The position numbers and the translations under genes are program-made. From positions 1 to 34,267 of IMG/VR virus record IMGVR_UViG_3300044646_000883: a stretch of 34,267 nt of DNA. One strand, given 5' to 3'. Positions 1-6,310 of the stretch are shown here, piece after piece. The notes beneath the pieces were generated by a model. It ran no database searches and had not been told where the DNA came from. It saw only the letters and a list, made by a program, of their open reading frames with translations. Source of the stretch: a virus. Numbering within the stretch: position 1 is the first letter of the stretch; every line of letters begins with the position of its first letter.

Positions 1-63
1 ACCACCAGCGGCAACTACACTATCCACACCTTCACAAGCACAAGTTCACTGGTAATCTCGTAA
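1..63 (+). CDS. Tail fibre protein, C-terminal end (partial)
   Basis: The first 20 codons are open in frame 1 and stop at TAA (61-63). The readable end, with the motif GNYTIHTFTSTSSLVIS, resembles the C-terminus of glycine-rich domains that finish many phage tail-fibre and receptor-binding proteins, where a GGYTIHTFTSSGTF-like strand is typical. The start lies upstream of the window, so nothing can be said about the rest. The stop codon sits inside the AAGGAG ribosome-binding site of the next gene, suggesting one tail-tip transcript. The assignment rests on this short motif only. Confidence 0.5.
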   Translation, partial: TTSGNYTIHTFTSTSSLVIS

Positions 64-73
64 GGAGACCCTT

Positions 74-433
74 ATGGCGCACATGGCACAACTCGACAAC
101 AACAACACGGTCCTTCGTGTTCTCGTGGTATCCGACAACGATTGCCCAGACCCAGCACCAGCGAACGAAGCGCAAGGCGCAGCGTTCCTTGAATCGCTCG
201 GCCTCGGCACAAACTGGAAACAAACCAGTTACAACGCCACGTTCCGCAAAAACTATGCAGGCATCGGCTACACCTACGACGCAGTACGTGACGCGTTCAT
301 CGCACCGAAGCCGTTCGCATCGTGGGTGTTGAACGAAGACACCTGCCAGTGGGAAGCCCCAGTCCCATATCCGACAGACGACAAACCGTACCGTTGGGAT
401 GAGGACACAACCTCGTGGGTTGAAATCGTTTAG
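74..433 (+). CDS. Small conserved phage tail-associated protein
   Basis: A 119-residue protein with ATG start behind a good AAGGAG site at 62-67. It has the signature WKQTSYNATFRKNYAGIGYTY near residues 48-68 and a Trp-rich C-terminus (SWVLNEDTCQWEAP, PYRWDEDTTSWVEI). From memory, proteins with this exact layout are common in marine and freshwater phages, usually beside tail-fibre genes, but their function is not established. There is no signal peptide, membrane segment or catalytic motif. Its position directly after a tail-fibre end fits a small virion or fibre-associated protein. Family membership is confident; the role is inferred from context. Confidence 0.8.
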   Translation: MAHMAQLDNNNTVLRVLVVSDNDCPDPAPANEAQGAAFLESLGLGTNWKQTSYNATFRKNYAGIGYTYDAVRDAFIAPKPFASWVLNEDTCQWEAPVPYPTDDKPYRWDEDTTSWVEIV

Positions 434-552
434 TCGAACGGCCCTTGCTCAGGCCAGTCCCTAAACATCCACCACAAGCCGACAATCGGCACCAATAGCA
501 CCACGCCCAGGACGGTCAACCCGACAACGAAGAAGTGGCGCACGTCTAGCAT
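430..552 (-). CDS. Possible minus-strand single-span membrane micropeptide
   Basis: Read on the minus strand, an ATG at 552 opens a 40-codon frame ending TAA at 430-432, overlapping the stop of the plus-strand gene tail-to-tail. The product starts MLDVRHFFVVGL, continues as one long hydrophobic stretch (about residues 7-30, ending GLWWMF), and finishes with the polar tail RDWPEQGPFD. An AGGAGGG sequence lies 13 nt upstream of the start on that strand, slightly far. The composition is what a real single-pass protein looks like, and the plus strand is otherwise empty here. Against it, every other gene in the window is on the plus strand and no separate promoter or terminator is evident. Confidence 0.42.
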   Translation of the reverse strand: MLDVRHFFVVGLTVLGVVLLVPIVGLWWMFRDWPEQGPFD

Positions 553-558
553 CGTAGC

Positions 559-798
559 GTGTTTGCCCTCCTAGCCCTGCTATTACCACTCACCCCAGTC
601 CACTGCTGGACCACGGGCGAACGATGGGAAGACACCCGCACCACCGAAGAACTCCTGGAAATCGGAGCCGTAGAACTCTGCACCGGAGGCGGCATACGAG
701 AAGGCTCCAAAATCACTGATGAACAGCGCCAGGTGGTCAACACCATCATCGTCGTCACTGTCGTGGCAGCCGCAGCCACTAGTATTCGACGCAAATGA
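559..798 (+). CDS. Small protein with N-terminal signal-like and C-terminal membrane segments
   Basis: A 79-residue product from a GTG start, with no strong ribosome-binding site. Residues 1-15 (MFALLALLLPLTPVH) look like a signal peptide or short membrane anchor, followed by a polar middle with Cys16 and Cys41, then a second hydrophobic segment at about 57-76 ending in TSIRRK. The last Cys of the signal region does not sit in a proper lipobox. The stop overlaps the next start as ATGA (795-798), which supports both genes. It is the first plus-strand member of the lysis block; a lysis accessory or holin-related role is possible but unproven. Confidence 0.6.
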   Translation: MFALLALLLPLTPVHCWTTGERWEDTRTTEELLEIGAVELCTGGGIREGSKITDEQRQVVNTIIVVTVVAAAATSIRRK

Positions 799-962
799 AA
801 CGCTTGCTCGACTACATCAAAGAAAACTCGTGGACCGTCGCAGGCATCGGCCTCGTGCTCATCACCCTCTCAGGCCCAACACTTCGGCAAGCGCTTTGGA
901 TTAGTGGCGTTGCCCTAGTGCTACACTCGGTCCTAACCTTTACAGGGGGGAAAGATGACTGA
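795..962 (+). CDS. Small two-span membrane protein (lysis block)
   Basis: A 55-residue frame starting at ATG 795, which overlaps the preceding stop as ATGA, and ending TGA at 960-962, inside the start of the holin-like gene. The sequence begins MKRLLDYIKENSW and has two hydrophobic segments (about residues 13-26, TVAGIGLVLITLS, and 31-49, including ALWISGVALVLHSV) separated by a GPTLRQ turn, then a charged GGKDD tail. Two spans and small size fit a holin or antiholin partner. I do not recognise a named family. It is shorter than usual annotation cut-offs, but the junctions on both sides support it. Confidence 0.65.
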   Translation: MKRLLDYIKENSWTVAGIGLVLITLSGPTLRQALWISGVALVLHSVLTFTGGKDD

Positions 963-1209
963 AATCATGCTCAAAGCCAACGCCACGGTAGCCAAGTTCC
1001 TCGACTTGGGCCAGCGCTTATTCTCTTTGTTCCTTGCTAATGCCCTCCCTGCCGTCACCGGTGGAGCAGTCATCGGAGTTTCGGTTACCAAGTCTGCCCT
1101 TCTGGCAGGATTTATGGCATGCGTACAGGTAGTCCAAAAACTCGCCGTCGCGTCAACAGACGGGGAACTAACCAAAGAGGAAATCCAAGAGGCGTTCGGC
1201 AAAAAGTAA
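955..1209 (+). CDS. Putative holin
   Basis: An 84-residue protein starting ATG 955 behind a GGGGGGAAAG site and overlapping the previous gene by 8 bases. It has a hydrophobic central region (about residues 22-65: LFSLFLANALPAVTGGAVIG and SALLAGFMACVQVVQKLAV) and a charged tail, DGELTKEEIQEAFGKK. Size, two candidate membrane spans, a charged C-terminus and position immediately before the endolysin match actinophage holins, which make the timed membrane lesions that let endolysin reach the wall. The stop and the endolysin start overlap as TAATG. The identity as holin is inferred from layout and topology rather than a unique motif. Confidence 0.7.
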   Translation: MTEIMLKANATVAKFLDLGQRLFSLFLANALPAVTGGAVIGVSVTKSALLAGFMACVQVVQKLAVASTDGELTKEEIQEAFGKK

Positions 1210-1760
1210 TGGCTGCCCGTTTTCCCATTGTCAAAGTCACCCTTCCATCTGACCTCAAAGGAGTAACACCTGGTCGTGTACCTGAAGAACTTATGCGCCC
1301 GATTGAAGGCAAAGGCAAACTACATCGTCTTGCGGCTGACGCATACGAAGCAATGGACGCAGCAGCCAACGCCGAAGGAATCGACCTCGCGCCCACGAGC
1401 CAAGCGGACACGTACCGCTCCCTCGAAACCCAGGAGTACGGGTTCTTCCAAAGGTACACGGATAAGCCGGGCAAAAAACTCCTCAAGCAGACACCGCGCA
1501 TCTACAAAGGGAAACTCTGGTACCTGAAAAAAGGTATGGCTCCGATGGCTGTGCCCGGTACCTCGAACCACAATCTTGCGATTGCCATAGACATTGCTCA
1601 CGCATCAGGCAAACGCTTGGAGTGGTTGCTCAAGCACGCACAGTCGTTCGGCTTCTCATGGGAACTCCAGTCCGAGCCGTGGCATCTGCGCTACGTGGCC
1701 GGTGATGCCGTACCTACACGCGTGAAAGAGTGGCTCGCAAACAAGCCGACGGACGCATAA
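1209..1760 (+). CDS. Endolysin, M15/VanY-type D-Ala peptidase
   Basis: A 183-residue protein predicted to cut peptide bonds in the stem or cross-bridge peptides of peptidoglycan at lysis. The M15 zinc signature SxHxxGxAxD is seen as SNHNLAIAID: Ser119, His121, Asp128, with Ala replacing the usual Gly. The third ligand is His159 in EPWHLRY. A TSQADTYRSLETQ segment about 25-35 residues before the signature fits the family fold. No separate wall-binding domain is visible. I chose ATG 1209, which overlaps the holin stop as TAATG; an upstream in-frame start at 1119 would extend back through the holin gene and is unlikely. It lacks a signal peptide, so it should depend on the holin for export. Confidence 0.88.
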   Translation: MAARFPIVKVTLPSDLKGVTPGRVPEELMRPIEGKGKLHRLAADAYEAMDAAANAEGIDLAPTSQADTYRSLETQEYGFFQRYTDKPGKKLLKQTPRIYKGKLWYLKKGMAPMAVPGTSNHNLAIAIDIAHASGKRLEWLLKHAQSFGFSWELQSEPWHLRYVAGDAVPTRVKEWLANKPTDA

Positions 1761-2044
1761 TGGATGCGGGCTGGGCGCTTGTCCTCGCTGCCATCGTAAC
1801 GGCAGTCGGCGGAATCATCGTCGCGGCCCTCCAGAAGTTCAAGGAAGAGAACTCCAAGGACCACGCCTACGTGCGTGGCATGTTGACAATGCTGTACAGT
1901 TCTCAGCGCCGTATTGAAACCAAGGTGGACAAGGTTGACGAACGGCTCACCGACCACCTAGAGTCTCACGCCTCAGAGGGGATACTTGACAATGAACGAA
2001 CAGTTGAGCAGAATGGAGTTGAAGGCAATCGCAGGGTTTCTTAG
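1760..2044 (+). CDS. Membrane-anchored coiled-coil protein, DUF2746-like
   Basis: A 94-residue product starting at ATG 1760 (TAATG overlap with the endolysin). An N-terminal span (about residues 3-23, GWALVLAAIVTAVGGIIVAA) is followed by a charged, probably coiled-coil stretch, DHAYVRGMLTMLYSSQRRIE and VDKVDERLTDHLESH. This order resembles DUF2746 proteins found in lysis cassettes of actinophages, whose exact role is not settled (holin-like or lysis-regulating). The last 17 codons overlap the next small gene. The family assignment is from memory of the pattern. Confidence 0.65.
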   Translation: MDAGWALVLAAIVTAVGGIIVAALQKFKEENSKDHAYVRGMLTMLYSSQRRIETKVDKVDERLTDHLESHASEGILDNERTVEQNGVEGNRRVS

Positions 2045-2171
2045 GAAGGTCTACCCAGGGGTGACCGAACAAGACACGTTGTGGAATCTGATAGCGAAAG
2101 TCGAACAACTAGCAAAGGGGAACAATGGAAAACCAGGCCGCAGGCGCGGAGATTCTTCTCAAGGCGCATGA
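1992..2171 (+). CDS. Small helical protein of unknown function
   Basis: A 59-residue frame from ATG 1992, with a GAGGGG site about 8 nt upstream; an in-frame TTG at 1986 is an alternative start. The product is amphipathic and helical, with LKAIAGFLRKVYPGVTEQDT and LWNLIAKVEQLAKGN, then a basic tail rich in Gly, Arg and Ser. It overlaps the preceding gene by 53 bases and the next by 47, more than is usual in this genome, so either its tail is tolerated coding overlap or the frame is fortuitous. No family recognised. Confidence 0.5.
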   Translation: MNEQLSRMELKAIAGFLRKVYPGVTEQDTLWNLIAKVEQLAKGNNGKPGRRRGDSSQGA

Positions 2172-2427
2172 ACTAATCACGAGAGACAGACAGAACACCT
2201 ACTCTCATCCACTTGACGATTACTCAAGGACAGTCGCAATCTTCAATGCAATGAAGGGCGAGGAAGTCATGACAGCAGAGGACGGAATCCTCTTCATGAT
2301 TTGCGTGAAACTCTCACGACTGATGAACGAAATGCAGAATGGCCTTGACGTGCCAGACAACATCGTCGACCTTGCCGGTTATGTCGGCTGTCTTCAGATG
2401 GTGCGCCAAGCGCGCATACCACTGTGA
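2125..2427 (+). CDS. DUF6378-like phage protein
   Basis: A 100-residue all-helical protein behind an AAAGGGG site. The segment LLKAHELITRDRQNTYSHPL and the later MTAEDGILFMICVKLSRLMN match a family I recall as DUF6378, common in phages of Gram-positive hosts. It looks distantly like MazG-type all-alpha pyrophosphohydrolases, with acidic and Lys/Arg residues on adjacent helices, but no complete metal-binding EExxE set is visible, so no activity is claimed. It is the first gene of the DNA-metabolism block and is coupled to the next by a GTGA overlap. Confidence 0.7.
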   Translation: MENQAAGAEILLKAHELITRDRQNTYSHPLDDYSRTVAIFNAMKGEEVMTAEDGILFMICVKLSRLMNEMQNGLDVPDNIVDLAGYVGCLQMVRQARIPL

Positions 2428-2855
2428 AGAACAGCGACTGGGACATCAAGTCCAACACATTCAACTTTGATGAAGACCTCAAGTATGGACAGATGGGCGA
2501 GAAGCGCATACGCAAGATGCTCGAGTCTCTGGTGGAGGGTTCGTTCGAAGTCAAGTCAGACCGCTACCGAAACGGCAACATGGCGGTCGAGATGCGCCAG
2601 AATCCTCGGCGCTGCGGCAAGTGGATTCCGTCAGGGCTGCAGGTAACCAAAGCCCAGTGGTGGGTGTACATCTTCTCGATGGACGGTGGCTTCGTCATTG
2701 TTGCTGTAGACCGCCTGAAGCGATTTATTGAGGCGAACATGGAGACTTTGGAAACACGCGATTTCGCGAGGCGTTCCGACAATCCGGCATGGGGCTACCT
2801 TCTCAAGCCATCAGACGTAGGCTCATTGCTCTACGACAAGAGGTATGACGCATGA
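2424..2855 (+). CDS. PD-(D/E)XK-like nuclease-fold protein
   Basis: A 143-residue protein from GTG 2424 (GTGA overlap). Glu26 in GEKRIRKMLE, then FEVKSDR with Glu42 and Lys44, GNMAVEM with Glu56, and a SGLQVTKAQWWVYIF strand-helix reproduce the spacing of small phage PD-(D/E)XK proteins in which a tGN-x-x-x-E segment follows the ExK strand. That fold cuts or binds DNA in recombination and repair. The canonical Asp before ExK is not obvious, so catalysis is uncertain. Its neighbours are a YqaJ exonuclease and an annealing protein, which supports a role in DNA processing. It could also be a non-catalytic member. Confidence 0.65.
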   Translation: MKNSDWDIKSNTFNFDEDLKYGQMGEKRIRKMLESLVEGSFEVKSDRYRNGNMAVEMRQNPRRCGKWIPSGLQVTKAQWWVYIFSMDGGFVIVAVDRLKRFIEANMETLETRDFARRSDNPAWGYLLKPSDVGSLLYDKRYDA

Positions 2856-3136
2856 GTAAATGTCCTTGGTCCTTGGTTGCAGTGCACTGGATTGACGCAT
2901 TCGATTCAACCAATGGCTGGATAAGCACGAAGGACTACAAACCAAAGACGCAGCACGTGGTCAGCGTTGGCTGGCTGTGGCCCGACTTGCTGGAGGGTTA
3001 CGTATCAGTCACGTGTTCGTGGTGCCCGATGGAAGAGCCCGAGATGGAAACCGTCGGCATGGTTACGCACATCCCGGCAGGAATGGTGCAGAGAATCGTC
3101 ATCATCGACGAACCCGTATGGGTTGCAAGTCAATAA
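2852..3136 (+). CDS. Small conserved phage protein of unknown function
   Basis: A 94-residue protein starting at ATG 2852 (ATGA overlap with the preceding gene). It carries VAVHWIDAFDSTNGWIS, HVVSVGWLWPDLLEGYVSVT and VGMVTHIPAGMVQRIVII, a pattern I recall from many phages, usually in early gene clusters. It is Trp-rich, probably a small beta-barrel, with no catalytic motif and no signal or membrane segment. Context places it just upstream of the recombination genes, perhaps as an accessory, but the function is unknown. Confidence 0.75.
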   Translation: MSKCPWSLVAVHWIDAFDSTNGWISTKDYKPKTQHVVSVGWLWPDLLEGYVSVTCSWCPMEEPEMETVGMVTHIPAGMVQRIVIIDEPVWVASQ

Positions 3137-3176
3137 CTTCAGCGCTACGCTGACAACAACAAGCCAAGGAGGCAAA

Positions 3177-4124
3177 ATGAAAACCAGGAAAATCAGCAAA
3201 CCAACGCACGGTTCAACCGAGTGGCTGGCAGTGCGCTGGAAAGATGAGAACGGCGACGCCCGAATCTCGGCCAGCGTCGCGGCTGCCGTTCACGGCGCGC
3301 ATCCTTATACAACGACCGCCGACTTGGTCGCCGAACTCATCGCCGCCGAACCGCCGCAGCCGAAAGCCCCGAATGCAGCAATGCTGCGTGGCACCACACT
3401 TGAAGGCCCAGTGCGTGAGTGGTCTTCCAAACTTCTCGGCTACCCGCTAGAGGAGCCGCAGGAGATGTACGTGTACGAAGAGGATGGCGTGCGTCTCATT
3501 GCCACCATCGATGCAGTCTCGCCCAACGGCAGAGTGCACGAAATCAAGACGAGCAAGAAGCGCTTCGATGGCAAACTGCCATTGATGTGGTACTGGCAGG
3601 GCGTGCAACAGGCAATCTGCACAGAGCAGGATGAAATCGTTTGGTGCGTGTTTGACTCAGACATGGACCTCAAGTTCCACATCCAGCCCGTGTCCAGCGA
3701 CGAGAAGCGCCAACACATCGAAGCATGCAGGCGCTTGCTGTCTTACGTGGACATGGGCATGTTCCCAGAGGACGTGCGCCCTTCGTACCAGAACGTCAAC
3801 TCCTTGCACCCAAATGCACAGGACAAGGTGGTGGAACTGGACACAGATGCCATGGCTGTACTGGAGCAACTGCGCAAGTCGCAGGAGATTGTCAAGTCAA
3901 TGGAAGAACACATCAGTCAGTTGCAGGCAGAAATCTGCCGACGGATGGGAGATGCCGCAATCGCAACTCACGGCGGTATCGTTCAGTGCACGTGGAAGAA
4001 CGTCAGTAGAAAGTCGTTCGACCAGAAGAAGTTCGAAGAGGACCACCCGGCCCTCCGAGACAAATACAGGAAACAAACCACATACCGGCAATTCAAATCA
4101 ACCAGCAAAGGAGAACAGTCATGA
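3177..4124 (+). CDS. YqaJ-family phage exonuclease (lambda Exo-like)
   Basis: A 315-residue protein starting at ATG 3177 behind an AAGGAGG site; an upstream in-frame start at 2967 would overlap the previous gene and lacks a good site. It begins with the YqaJ hallmark GSTEWLAVRW followed by ARISASVAAAVHG, then RGTTLEGPVREW (Glu76), and the catalytic PD-(D/E)XK core: Asp112 in ATIDAV, then HEIKTSK with Glu122 and Lys124. WYWQGVQQAI supplies the conserved Gln helix. The C-terminal third has a long helix (about 195-235). Such enzymes resect one DNA strand 5' to 3' to feed a single-strand annealing protein, here encoded next door with an ATGA overlap. Confidence 0.88.
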   Translation: MKTRKISKPTHGSTEWLAVRWKDENGDARISASVAAAVHGAHPYTTTADLVAELIAAEPPQPKAPNAAMLRGTTLEGPVREWSSKLLGYPLEEPQEMYVYEEDGVRLIATIDAVSPNGRVHEIKTSKKRFDGKLPLMWYWQGVQQAICTEQDEIVWCVFDSDMDLKFHIQPVSSDEKRQHIEACRRLLSYVDMGMFPEDVRPSYQNVNSLHPNAQDKVVELDTDAMAVLEQLRKSQEIVKSMEEHISQLQAEICRRMGDAAIATHGGIVQCTWKNVSRKSFDQKKFEEDHPALRDKYRKQTTYRQFKSTSKGEQS

Positions 4125-4927
4125 GATTCAATCTCGACAATTACGAAACAGTGGAGGCACGTCTCGCCAAGTTTTGGGAGATGTATCCGAACGGTCAGGT
4201 GTTTACCGCCATCCACCACTACGACGACAACAAGGTCGTGTTCCGTGCGGAAATCTACAAGGAAATCACTGACCCAAGACCAGTCGCCACTGGCTACGCC
4301 GAAGAGATTCGTGACGCCAGCCCAGTGAACCGCACGTCTCACGTGGAAAACGCAGAGACCTCCGCAATCGGCAGGGCTCTAGCCAACTTCGTCTTCCAGT
4401 CCAAGACTGCGCCACGCCCCAGCCGTGAAGAGATGAGCAAGGTTGCTCGCTCGCAGGAGTTCAAGGCTGACGCAGAATTGCTCAGCAAGTTCCGTGCAGC
4501 GTGCACCAAGGCGGGGCTTGACCCGCAGGACGTGGCCTTGTCGGCAGGTGTTGACCTGTACGACTTGACCGATGCGGCGATGCCCAAGTTGCGTGATGCG
4601 TTCAGGAAGATGCAACAGTCCAAGACACCATCAGCGGCAGCACCAGCGCCAGTGGGTGACAACCTGCTGGACAAGGTCAAGGAAGTATTCCCTTCGGCTG
4701 AGGTTACTGAAGAGCCAAAGATAAAGGACCCGACTGCACCAGCAACCAACTCGCAGATTGGAAAGTTGCGAGCGATGCTGATGGCAAATGGAATCGGCGA
4801 GCGACCCAAGCAAGTTGAGGCCGTGGCTGACATCATCAATCGACCCATTGCCAAGTTGGACATGCTGAACAAGGGCGAAGCCAACCAAGCCATCAAGGTG
4901 CTTGAAGCACGGGCGACACGTGGATGA
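4121..4927 (+). CDS. ERF/Rad52-like single-strand annealing protein
   Basis: A 268-residue protein whose N-terminal half carries the ERF-type signature SHVENAETSAIGRALANF (residues 73-90), preceded by a beta-rich region with RDASPVNRT. The middle (about 165-200) is a disordered Ala/Pro linker, and residues 209-265 (TNSQIGKLRAML and LNKGEANQAIKVLEA) form a small helical domain seen at the end of many phage RecT/ERF proteins. It should bind resected single strands and anneal homologous DNA, working with the adjacent YqaJ exonuclease as a recombination pair. ERF family membership is judged from the ENAETSAIGRALA motif. Confidence 0.78.
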   Translation: MRFNLDNYETVEARLAKFWEMYPNGQVFTAIHHYDDNKVVFRAEIYKEITDPRPVATGYAEEIRDASPVNRTSHVENAETSAIGRALANFVFQSKTAPRPSREEMSKVARSQEFKADAELLSKFRAACTKAGLDPQDVALSAGVDLYDLTDAAMPKLRDAFRKMQQSKTPSAAAPAPVGDNLLDKVKEVFPSAEVTEEPKIKDPTAPATNSQIGKLRAMLMANGIGERPKQVEAVADIINRPIAKLDMLNKGEANQAIKVLEARATRG

Positions 4928-5366
4928 GCGAAAAGGACATTGCCAAGGCGACAACGCCAAGTGCACCCATGATGCATGTCCTCTATTTGGAACTCTTGGA
5001 CGCGAAGACCGTAAAGGTAAAAGACGTGTCAAGGGATGTGGTGACCCTGCTGCTAGAGGCAGACGCAATCGCCGCAAGGGGGACAGCAAAGCGCGCCGTG
5101 CGCGCAAGAAACTGGGTCTTGGTGGTCATCTCACGCGCCATGAGGAGAATTGGGGTGGGGCGTTTCGGACCGAGATAAAAGCCGGTGCGCAAGTAGGCCC
5201 CATAGCCACACGATTCCAGGCAGCAAAGGCTCAGTCCGATGCAGCCAAGGCAATCGGTGACATCAGGCCATTCGTCATGGTCGCAATGCCCGACGGAACC
5301 AGCAAGGGCATCGTGCTCATGGACCTAGAAGAGTTCAGTGAGATAGTGTTGTTGATTGAAAGGTAA
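4920..5366 (+). CDS. Putative PD-(D/E)XK nuclease with N-terminal Cys cluster
   Basis: A 148-residue protein from GTG 4920, overlapping the annealing-protein stop; a TTG at 4902 is the alternative. The N-terminus has Cys8, Cys15, Cys20 and Cys40 (GHC, AKCTHDACPLFG, KGCGDP), likely zinc ligands, followed by a strongly basic stretch (about 45-65). The second half shows HEENWGG (Glu75, Glu76), then TEIKAGAQ with Glu85 and Lys87, an ExK core, and a helix AAKAQSDAAKAIG with Gln, as in Holliday-junction-resolvase-like folds. It completes the recombination cluster. Nuclease activity is an inference from the motif order. Confidence 0.68.
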   Translation: MDERKGHCQGDNAKCTHDACPLFGTLGREDRKGKRRVKGCGDPAARGRRNRRKGDSKARRARKKLGLGGHLTRHEENWGGAFRTEIKAGAQVGPIATRFQAAKAQSDAAKAIGDIRPFVMVAMPDGTSKGIVLMDLEEFSEIVLLIER

Positions 5367-5450
5367 TCGGTGAGACAAAGGGTCCCTGTCCTCCTTCAGG
5401 GCTCACCGACCCCGGCTGACGCGGTTGCTGGTATTCCCGCTCAGCCGGGG
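5367..5450 (+). ncRNA. Two contiguous stable RNA hairpins in a leader region
   Basis: Immediately after the TAA at 5364-5366, an outer stem TCGGTGAG/CTCACCGA (5367-5374 with 5402-5409) encloses an inner stem CCCTG/CAGGG (5384-5388 with 5397-5401). With no gap a second hairpin follows: CCCCGGCTGA/TCAGCCGGGG (5410-5419 with 5441-5450), extended after a one-base bulge by GCGG/CCGC (5421-5424 with 5437-5440) around a 12-nt loop. No U-tract follows, so it is not a classical intrinsic terminator. The next start is 34 nt downstream. It could be an actinobacterial-style terminator, a processing site, or a structured leader controlling the secreted transglycosylase. Confidence 0.55.
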
Positions 5451-5484
5451 CAAAACCCCTCATAACTAAAAGATTGGAGCAGCC

Positions 5485-6033
5485 ATGGAAGTAATACCAA
5501 GAGTTCTCGGGATGGCATCAGCCGTCCTTCTGTTCTTCGGTGCGGTACTCGGCAACACCGGGTCCGAATCGAGGGAAACAACGGTGGTGGTAGCAGAGGT
5601 GTCGAGGGGACTTACCTCTGTTGCTGCTACCAGGGTTGACACCCCCACCACTACCACCAGCGTTTACATAATTCCGCCTACAGCGCGGTGTGGTCAGTGG
5701 TGGGGGCTGGCAATCGAGGCTGGTTGGCAGCCAGAAGAACTCGAGACGCTTGACTACGTGATGTGGAAAGAATCGCGATGCGACCCGACGCAGCACAACA
5801 CGACGCTGAATAGAGACGGCTCTACCGATGTGGGCCTAACCCAAATCAACGACCGCTCGTGGTGTCTGCCGACGCGCTGGTATCCAGACGGCTACTTGCA
5901 AACAATCGGCATCTTGGCTAGGGTTGGCTGCCAGGAGTTATTCGACCCGCTCACAAACTTGCGGGCCGCAAAGCAAATACATGACTACGCAAAAGAAACC
6001 AGCAACGACGGCTTCTCGCCGTGGGGAGTATGA
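5485..6033 (+). CDS. Secreted lysozyme-like transglycosylase (SLT fold)
   Basis: A 182-residue protein with a hydrophobic N-terminal segment (about residues 8-24, GMASAVLLFFGAVLGNTG) consistent with export or membrane anchoring, a Thr/Val-rich linker (about 30-63), then a lysozyme-like domain. Glu96 in VMWKESRCDP is the candidate catalytic acid, followed by the family pattern GSTDVGLTQIN and, later, LFDPLTNLRAAKQI and GFSPWGV. Paired Cys residues suggest extracellular disulfides. It would cleave the glycan strand and so differs from the M15 endolysin; roles could be lysis support or a wall-digesting virion enzyme. It is preceded by a double-hairpin RNA element, and an AGGAG-like site is weak (TTGGAGCAGCC). 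Confidence 0.8.
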   Translation: MEVIPRVLGMASAVLLFFGAVLGNTGSESRETTVVVAEVSRGLTSVAATRVDTPTTTTSVYIIPPTARCGQWWGLAIEAGWQPEELETLDYVMWKESRCDPTQHNTTLNRDGSTDVGLTQINDRSWCLPTRWYPDGYLQTIGILARVGCQELFDPLTNLRAAKQIHDYAKETSNDGFSPWGV

Positions 6034-6037
6034 CTAC

Positions 6038-6310
6038 ATGCAACTATTCAGCGAATGGATGCTTGATGACACCGACGACAGGTTCATGAAGCACGCAGCA
6101 TGCAAAGGCCTTGACCGTGAGATGTTCTTCCCAGAGCGTGGGGCGAACACATCCATTGCTCAAGCCAAGAAGGTGTGCGCAGTATGTCCGGTTCGTGAGG
6201 ACTGTCTGCGCTACGCAATGAACAACCGAATCGAGTTCGGCGTTTGGGGTGGGCTGTCTGCACACCAACGCATCAAGCGCTGGCGCCGCGAACGAAAGGA
6301 ACTGGCATGA
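6038..6310 (+). CDS. WhiB-family iron-sulfur transcription regulator
   Basis: A 90-residue protein with the four WhiB cysteines: Cys22 (HAACKGLD), Cys47 and Cys50 (VCAVCPV) and Cys56 (EDC), which hold a 4Fe-4S cluster, followed by the GVWGG turn (residues 68-72) and a basic C-terminus (RIKRWRRERKE). WhiB proteins occur only in Actinobacteria and their phages, so this is the best host indicator. Phage versions can modulate host WhiB-controlled genes by binding the primary sigma factor. I chose ATG 6038, with GGGGAG nearby; an ATG at 5981 would overlap the previous gene deeply. Confidence 0.9.
   Translation: MQLFSEWMLDDTDDRFMKHAACKGLDREMFFPERGANTSIAQAKKVCAVCPVREDCLRYAMNNRIEFGVWGGLSAHQRIKRWRRERKELA

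Noticed and set aside
719-904. Small plus-strand frame overlapping two membrane-protein genes
   Set aside because: Its composition is that of an out-of-frame translation (Arg/Pro/Ser-rich); the frames at 559 and 795 are membrane-like and coupled by ATGA.
1119-1208. Upstream in-frame start that would lengthen the endolysin by 30 residues
   Set aside because: It lies inside the holin gene, gives an Arg-rich non-conserved extension and lacks a site; the TAATG start at 1209 fits the genome's habit.
2967-3176. In-frame N-terminal extension of the YqaJ exonuclease
   Set aside because: It overlaps a recognised small gene, and the AAGGAGG before ATG 3177 decides the start.
4339-4977. Long minus-strand frame opposite the annealing protein
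   Set aside because: The plus strand encodes the ERF signature; the minus product is Ser/Ala-rich without motifs.
4924-5178. An 84-codon plus-strand frame with an ATGA overlap to the annealing-protein stop
   Set aside because: The overlapping frame from 4920 continues to 5366, has an organised Cys cluster and an ExK core, and accounts for the sequence after 5178; both cannot easily be real and the 84-codon product looks random.
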